13,024 nt of DNA. It comes from Planctomycetota bacterium (GTDB lineage: Bacteria > Planctomycetota > PLA2 > JAEUHO01). Location: positions 1-13,024 of the forward strand of contig JAPKHB010000073.1 in the NCBI GenBank assembly GCA_026647295.1, in the 5' to 3' direction. The notes beneath the pieces were generated by a model. The model made no database searches, had not been told where the DNA came from, and was given only the letters and a program-made list of their open reading frames with translations. Positions 8,227-13,024 of the stretch are shown here, piece after piece (positions within the stretch are counted from its first letter, which is position 1; each line of letters opens with the position of its first letter). A program made the position numbers and the translations under genes.

Positions 8227-10256
8227 TCCGCGGGCGGTTCGCGTGGATCCTGGCCGCCCTCGTCACGGCGGGCTGCGGCGGCCGCGCCGACGGGGAGGCG
8301 GCGCCGGCCGGCGGGCGCGTTCCCATCCCCCGGTGGAGCGAAGAGGTCCAGGACGCGCTGGCCGCCGTGCCCGTCCAGGAGCAGGGCCGGATCAAGCCCC
8401 TGGGCACCTGGGCGCGCTTCCAACTCCTGCGCATCAACCACGCGCTCACGTTCGTCGTGAGCGCCCGGCGTTTCGACCTGCCCGCGGACGAGCGCCGGGG
8501 GCCCATGCCCTGGGCCCTGGACATGCTCTTCCATCCCGGGACGGCCTCCGAGTACCGCTGCTTCCTGGTCCCCGACCGGGAGGTGCTCTCGGACTTGCAC
8601 CGAGCGGGCGAGGCCCCGGGGGAGGTGGAGCGGCGGCGCAAGCGCGACCGCCACTCCTACGCCGACCTCCAGCCCGCCCGCGACGCCATCCTGGCGCGCG
8701 CCGAACGGGTGCTGCGCGAGGAGGAGGCGGGGCGGCTCGACCCCAAGGAGCGCACGCCGCTGCACCGCGAACTGGTCCTGCTGCGCAGTTCGCTGCTCGA
8801 GTTCGAGACGGCCGCGCGGGGGCTCGACTGGGCCCGCGCGCGCTACGCGCTGGCCGGGACGCCCGCGGCGGCGGCCCTCTACCCGGAGGGCACCACCGCC
8901 GTGCGCTTCTCGGAGGTCCTGCGCGAGGCGCCGCGCCTGGGCGCCGCGCTGCGGGCCGCCACCGACCGGGCCGACGACGAAGCCGCGCGCGGGCTCGAGC
9001 GCTTCATCGGGCAGGCCTGGCTCGACGCAGGCCACCTGCGGGGCGTGGGGCTCTTTCCCCCGCCCGTCCCCCGGGAAGAGGCCTGGCTGGGGGCCGCCGA
9101 ACTGCTCCAGCGCGCCGCCGCCGGCCAGGCGGTGCCGCCGGGGCACCTGGCGCTGGTCGGGGCCTGGGAGGCCCTCGCGGACGCCGTCGCCGCCGGGGGC
9201 GACGGCGTCGCCGAGGCCCGCGCCGTTCTCGAGCGCGCGCGGGCCCTGGCCGAGGCCCGCGGCGAGTACGAGAAGATCGACCTGGAACTCACCTACTACG
9301 ACCTCGGGCCCTTCGACCACGCCAAGGTCCTGTACCTCATCGCCTTCGCCCTCATCGCCCTCTCCTGGCTCGGCCGCTTCAGCCGCTGGCTGCGCCCCGC
9401 CGGGGTCGTGCTCACCGTGGCAGCCCTGGCCCTGCACGCCCTGGGGATCACCCTGCGCTGCGTGATCCGCGGGCACCCGCCCGTGAGCACGCTCTACGAG
9501 ACCATCCTCTTCATCTCGGCGGTGGGCTCCCTGACCTGCCTCGTGATCGAGTGGGTCAACCGGCGGCGCATCGCGCTGGCGCTCGGACCGCTGCTGGGGG
9601 CCCTGGGCCTGCTGCTGGCGGGCAACTACGAGATGATCGACCGCCAGGACACGATGCCCAAGCTCCAGGCGGTGCTCGACACCAACTTCTGGCTCGCGAC
9701 CCACGTGTTGTGCATCTCGATCGGCTACTCGGCCGCGTTGCTGGCCAGCGCCTTCGGCCAGGCCTACATCCTGGGCCGGGTGCTGGGCATCCGCCGCGCC
9801 GACGCGGCCGGCTACGCCGGGCTCGGGCGGATGGTCTACGGCACGACGGCGTTCGCGCTGATCTTCGCGGTCGTCGGGACGATCCTCGGCGGCGTCTGGG
9901 CCAACGACTCCTGGGGCCGTTTCTGGGGCTGGGACCCGAAGGAGAACGGCGCCCTCATGATCTGCCTGTGGACCGTGATGATGCTCCACGCCCGCCTGGG
10001 CGGCTACGTCCGGGCGTTTGGCTTGAGCATGCTCTCGGTGGTGCTGGCGATGATCGTGGCCTTCTCCTGGTGGGGCGTGAACCTCCTCCAGGTGGGCTTG
10101 CACAGCTACGGCTGGATCCAGGGCGTCGGGACGGCGCTCGGGGTCTTCTACCTGGCCGAGACGGTCGTACTCGCCGTGGGGGGCACCTGGGCCTGGCGCC
10201 AGCGGCGCGCCGCCCGCGCGGCCGCCGCTCCCGGCTCCGGAGGCCCGGCCGCCTAG
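8223..10256 (+). CDS. ccsA: CcsA cytochrome c assembly protein with N-terminal extracytoplasmic domain
   Basis: CcsA is the heme-handling subunit of System II cytochrome c maturation. The last 310 or so of its 677 residues form the multi-pass membrane part. It carries the tryptophan-rich WWD motif as WANDSWGRFWGWDPKENG (559-576). H494 (THVLCISIGYS) and H627 (LQVGLHSYG) flank it as the expected external heme ligands, and H589 (MMLHARLGG) is the likely membrane histidine, by analogy with CcsBA. The family segment GHPPVSTLYETILF starts at 417. Residues 1-360 are a soluble domain much longer than in minimal CcsA. It opens with a lipoprotein-like signal (hydrophobic core FAWILAALVTA, then GC with Cys18) and contains PVQEQGRIKPLGTWARFQLL (50-69), typical of the long CcsA forms I know from Planctomycetota and Bacteroidota. 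The ATG at 8223 overlaps the resB stop by 4 bp. The stop is 6 bp from the stop of the convergent acyltransferase gene. Confidence 0.92.
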   Translation: MIRGRFAWILAALVTAGCGGRADGEAAPAGGRVPIPRWSEEVQDALAAVPVQEQGRIKPLGTWARFQLLRINHALTFVVSARRFDLPADERRGPMPWALDMLFHPGTASEYRCFLVPDREVLSDLHRAGEAPGEVERRRKRDRHSYADLQPARDAILARAERVLREEEAGRLDPKERTPLHRELVLLRSSLLEFETAARGLDWARARYALAGTPAAAALYPEGTTAVRFSEVLREAPRLGAALRAATDRADDEAARGLERFIGQAWLDAGHLRGVGLFPPPVPREEAWLGAAELLQRAAAGQAVPPGHLALVGAWEALADAVAAGGDGVAEARAVLERARALAEARGEYEKIDLELTYYDLGPFDHAKVLYLIAFALIALSWLGRFSRWLRPAGVVLTVAALALHALGITLRCVIRGHPPVSTLYETILFISAVGSLTCLVIEWVNRRRIALALGPLLGALGLLLAGNYEMIDRQDTMPKLQAVLDTNFWLATHVLCISIGYSAALLASAFGQAYILGRVLGIRRADAAGYAGLGRMVYGTTAFALIFAVVGTILGGVWANDSWGRFWGWDPKENGALMICLWTVMMLHARLGGYVRAFGLSMLSVVLAMIVAFSWWGVNLLQVGLHSYGWIQGVGTALGVFYLAETVVLAVGGTWAWRQRRAARAAAAPGSGGPAA

Positions 10257-10262
10257 GGCCCG

Positions 10263-11255
10263 CTAGACCGGGCGCCGGGCCTCCTTGAGGGGCAGGGCGC
10301 GCCGGTCGTAGCGCGGCAGGTGCGGGCCCGGGGCCTCTCCGGGGGGGCGCACCTTCCAGCGCCGGTGGATCCAGTGGTACTGCTCGGGCGCCCGGCGCAC
10401 CAGGCGCTCGAGCGCCGCGTTCATGGCGACCAGGCCGCGGCGCACCTCCGCCACCGGGGCGCCCGGGTCCGTCGGCAGCGGCACACGCTCCACGACGAGG
10501 TCGAAGCGGAAGGGGCGTCCCGGCCGGCGCAGCGCGGCGCCGGCGTACAAGGGCGCCTGCTCGCGCACCGCGATCAGCACCGGGGTCCCGAACGTGCTGG
10601 CGGCCAGGCCGAAGAACGGGGCGAACTCCCCGCGGCCGCCGGCGTTGGTGTCGGCCAGGATGCCCACCCAGCAGCCTTCGCGCAACGCCCGCTGGATGCC
10701 GGCGAGCGCCCCCTGGCGCCGGATCACCGCCGCGGGGCCGCCGCGCGAACGCACCACGTACTCGTTGAGCCACGGGTTGTCCAGGGCGCGAAACACCACC
10801 TTGATGGGGACGTCGTAGAGCCGGAAGGCGCGGGCCCCGAGTTCCCAGTTGCCCAGGTGGCCGGTGACGATCACGCCGCCGCGGCGGCGGTACAGGTCGG
10901 TGAACAACGCCTCCCAGTCGCCGCGCAGCCGGACCTTGCGCTTGAGCTGGGCCAGGGTGCCCAGTTGGCGGTCGAAGTGGGCCGCCTCGGCCACCATCCG
11001 GCCGAAGTGCCGGAAGGCCGAACGCGCCAGGGCCCGGCGGGCGCGGGCGTCCCGGGTCGCGCCGTAGGCCACGCGCACGCTCTCCAGCGCGCGCCAGCGG
11101 TGCCGCGCGTCCAGGCACCACACGGCCCAGCCCGCGGCCTCGCCGGCCGCGACCGCGCCTGCGGGCGGCAGGGCGCGCAGCACGAACTCGGCCAGGCGAA
11201 AGCCCAGGTAGGCGAGGAAGGCGGGGGCACGGCGCACGGGCGAGAGCGTACGCAC
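10263..11255 (-). CDS. LpxL/HtrB-family lipid A-type acyltransferase
   Basis: The 330-residue product belongs to the lysophospholipid/lipid A acyltransferase family (Pfam Lip_A_acyltrans), inner-membrane enzymes that transfer secondary acyl chains to lipid A precursors. The catalytic H-x4-E motif is TGHLGNWEL (131-139) with H133 and E138. Downstream are the IKVVFRALDNPWLN segment (151-164), GRGEFAPFFGLAASTFGTP (207-225), and the C-terminal QYHWIHRRWK (292-301). Where homologues commonly have a DQ in the block before the FFG segment, this protein has ADTNAGGRGE. The N-terminus has a hydrophobic helix (about 11-30) fitting membrane association. The start is uncertain: GTG at 11255 is used, GTG at 11237 is equally possible, and neither has a clear ribosome binding site. 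It is convergent with ccsA and divergent from the nuclease-like gene. Whether the substrate is lipid A, another glycolipid or an ornithine-type lipid cannot be told. Confidence 0.85.
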   Translation of the reverse strand: MRTLSPVRRAPAFLAYLGFRLAEFVLRALPPAGAVAAGEAAGWAVWCLDARHRWRALESVRVAYGATRDARARRALARSAFRHFGRMVAEAAHFDRQLGTLAQLKRKVRLRGDWEALFTDLYRRRGGVIVTGHLGNWELGARAFRLYDVPIKVVFRALDNPWLNEYVVRSRGGPAAVIRRQGALAGIQRALREGCWVGILADTNAGGRGEFAPFFGLAASTFGTPVLIAVREQAPLYAGAALRRPGRPFRFDLVVERVPLPTDPGAPVAEVRRGLVAMNAALERLVRRAPEQYHWIHRRWKVRPPGEAPGPHLPRYDRRALPLKEARRPV

Positions 11256-11317
11256 GGCCCCGCGGCCGTCGAAGAGGCGCTTCGGGGCGCGGCGCCGCCG
11301 GCCGATCCCTCCGGCAG
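11256..11317. promoter_or_regulatory. Short divergent intergenic region
   Basis: These 62 bp separate the acyltransferase gene (minus) from the nuclease-like gene (plus) and should contain both promoters unless one start is misplaced. I see no recognisable -10/-35 pair and no Shine-Dalgarno before the ATG at 11318. A 5-bp inverted repeat, CGAAG-AGGCG-CTTCG at 11270-11284, is the only symmetric element and may be chance. Confidence 0.3.
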
Positions 11318-11791
11318 ATGGTCCTCCCGTTCGCCGCGTCCTTCGTCGAGCGCCTGCCGACCTGGGCCCTCGGCCTGCCCGTGGCGCTGCTGCTCGCGCT
11401 CGGGCTGTGGCTGGGCCTTCGGCTGGCGCGCGCGCTGGGGGCCCGCGGGCCCGCACGGGCGCGGCGCCTCGGGGCCGCGGGCCGCCGCCGCGCGCTGGCG
11501 CTGCTGGCCCGCGCCGGGTACCGCGTGACGGCCGTCGAGGTGGCCCGCCGGGGCTGGCTCACCGTGGACGGGCAGCGCGTCGCCTTCGAGGTGCGCGCCG
11601 ACGCCTGGGTCGAGCGGGGCGGGCGCGGCTGGGTGGCCGAGTTCAAGGGCGGGCCGAGCGCCGCCAACCCGGCCGCGCGCGACACGCGCCGCCAACTCCT
11701 GGAGTACGTCCACGTGTTCGGCGTGCGCGGCCTGCTCCTCGTGGACGCGGTCCGGGGCCGGATCCACTGCGTCGAGTTCGGGCCCGGCTAG
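11318..11791 (+). CDS. Membrane-anchored PD-(D/E)XK nuclease-like protein
   Basis: The 157-residue product has one hydrophobic N-terminal segment (about 16-38, ALGLPVALLLALGLWLGL) followed by an Arg-rich stretch and a compact soluble domain. That domain reads like a small PD-(D/E)XK-superfamily fold: a helix with GYRV (67-70), then beta strands with D95 (RADAWVE), E108-F-K110 (VAEFKGG), and a following helix with Q126 and Y130 (RRQLLEYVHVFG). The D...ExK...QxxxY order matches metal-dependent nucleases of the RecB/Holliday-resolvase type. The Arg-rich segment (43-59) after the anchor suggests the soluble domain is cytoplasmic. No further DNA-binding or partner domain is present. The start ATG lacks a good ribosome binding site. 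The gene lies 82 bp before thyA on the same strand. Nuclease activity is inference from motif pattern; the protein could equally be an inactive fold relative. Confidence 0.6.
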   Translation: MVLPFAASFVERLPTWALGLPVALLLALGLWLGLRLARALGARGPARARRLGAAGRRRALALLARAGYRVTAVEVARRGWLTVDGQRVAFEVRADAWVERGGRGWVAEFKGGPSAANPAARDTRRQLLEYVHVFGVRGLLLVDAVRGRIHCVEFGPG

Positions 11792-11803
11792 GCCCTGTCG
11801 GAG

Positions 11804-11844
11804 CGCCGGGGCAGACTGACCCCGGCGGGCGCCGGGCGCCCGCC
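11804..11844 (+). other. Two mutually exclusive GC hairpins upstream of thyA
   Basis: Hairpin A pairs CGCCGGGG (11804-11811) with CCCCGGCG (11820-11827) across an 8-base loop. Hairpin B pairs GGCGGGCG (11824-11831) with CGCCCGCC (11837-11844) across a 5-base loop. They share 11824-11827, so only one can be fully formed. Neither is followed by a T tract. They lie between the nuclease-like gene and thyA, 29 bases before the thyA start. They could end or attenuate the upstream transcript, or be a by-product of base composition. Confidence 0.3.
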
Positions 11845-11873
11845 CCTCCCCGCGACGAGGCCCGGCCCCGCCC

Positions 11874-12722
<849 letters not shown>

Positions 12723-12730
12723 GCCCGCCG

Positions 12731-13024
12731 GTGGCGCGCCCGCTGGCCTTGATCGTCGCCTGGGCCGGCCCCCGCCGCGTGATCGGGCGGGACGGGGGCC
12801 TGCCCTGGCACCTGCCCGAGGACCTCCGGCGCTTCCGGCGCCTGACCTGGGGGCACACGCTCCTGATGGGGCGGGCGACCTTCGAGGCCATCGGCCGGCC
12901 GCTCGCCGGGCGCCGCAACCTCGTGCTGTCCAGCCGCCCGGGCTACGCGCCGGCGGGCGTGGAGGTGGTCGCGGACCTCGACGCCGCGCTGGCGGCCGCC
13001 TACGCGACGGACCCCGAGCCCTTC
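12731..13024 (+). CDS. folA: Dihydrofolate reductase, 5' part, cut by the window edge
   Basis: FolA reduces dihydrofolate, the by-product of ThyA, to tetrahydrofolate with NADPH. The first 98 codons are present, roughly 60% of a typical 160-residue DHFR; the rest lies beyond the right edge. Recognisable parts are LALIVAWA (5-12), RVIGRDGGLPWHLPEDLRRF (16-35) with the expected catalytic acid D31, the cofactor-binding LLMGRATFEAIGRPL (46-60), and GRRNLVLSSRPGY (62-74). The frame begins with GTG at 12731, 8 bp after the thyA stop, with no separate Shine-Dalgarno, so translation is probably coupled to thyA. No in-frame stop or anomaly is seen in the visible part. Confidence 0.95.
   Translation, partial: MARPLALIVAWAGPRRVIGRDGGLPWHLPEDLRRFRRLTWGHTLLMGRATFEAIGRPLAGRRNLVLSSRPGYAPAGVEVVADLDAALAAAYATDPEPF

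Noticed and set aside
10230..10290. Terminator between convergent ccsA and the LpxL-like gene
   Set aside because: The stops are only 6 bp apart, and the short symmetric GC motifs there lie inside the coding ends with no T tract on either strand.
10263..11456. A longer, 397-residue form of the LpxL-like protein starting at 11456
   Set aside because: The extra N-terminus is Arg/Ala/Gly/Pro-rich, overlaps the start of the divergent nuclease-like gene, and lies before the family's usual membrane helix.

Overview
This window is almost entirely one very GC-rich bacterial genome segment (about 70-85% G+C in the lines I counted by hand). Bases 1-340 are the exception: they are AT-rich (115 G/C in 340, about 34%) and carry a different gene. 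The GC-rich part comes from a Gram-negative-type bacterium, since it has two lipobox proteins, a lipid A-type acyltransferase and a System II cytochrome c maturation pair. A CcsA with a long N-terminal extracytoplasmic domain, next to ResB and an internally duplicated lipoprotein, fits Planctomycetota best. That assignment is inference from gene architecture and no database was searched.

Layout: (1) 1-345, inside of an unrecognised gene from a low-GC source, joined to the rest at an 8-bp perfect palindrome (341-348). (2) 336-5594, minus strand, transcribed in the order gdhA (glutamate dehydrogenase), gcvP (glycine decarboxylase P protein), then a GNAT-fold acyltransferase cut off at the junction. 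(3) 5595-5770, a G-rich divergent intergenic region. (4) 5771-10256, plus strand, a tightly coupled three-gene operon: lipoprotein, resB, ccsA, with start and stop codons overlapping by 4 bp at both joints. (5) 10263-11255, minus strand, an LpxL/HtrB-like acyltransferase convergent with ccsA. (6) 11318-13024, plus strand: a small membrane-anchored protein with a PD-(D/E)XK nuclease-like signature, thyA, and the first 98 codons of folA, which runs off the right edge.

How the genes work together: the ResB-CcsA pair carries heme across the membrane and attaches it to apocytochromes c. The lipoprotein ahead of them is probably an envelope partner of unknown role. GdhA and GcvP interconvert amino acids and ammonia, and the glycine cleavage system makes methylene-tetrahydrofolate, the cofactor ThyA consumes and FolA (DHFR) regenerates. 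The gcvT, gcvH and lpd partners are not in the window.

Most of the window is ordinary chromosomal housekeeping. I do not see a complete new defence or mobile system. The observations best worth a second look are the duplicated lipoprotein in the ccs operon, the lipobox-bearing N-terminal domain of CcsA, the membrane-anchored nuclease-like protein before thyA, and the composition break at 341-348, which looks more like an assembly or library chimera than biology.
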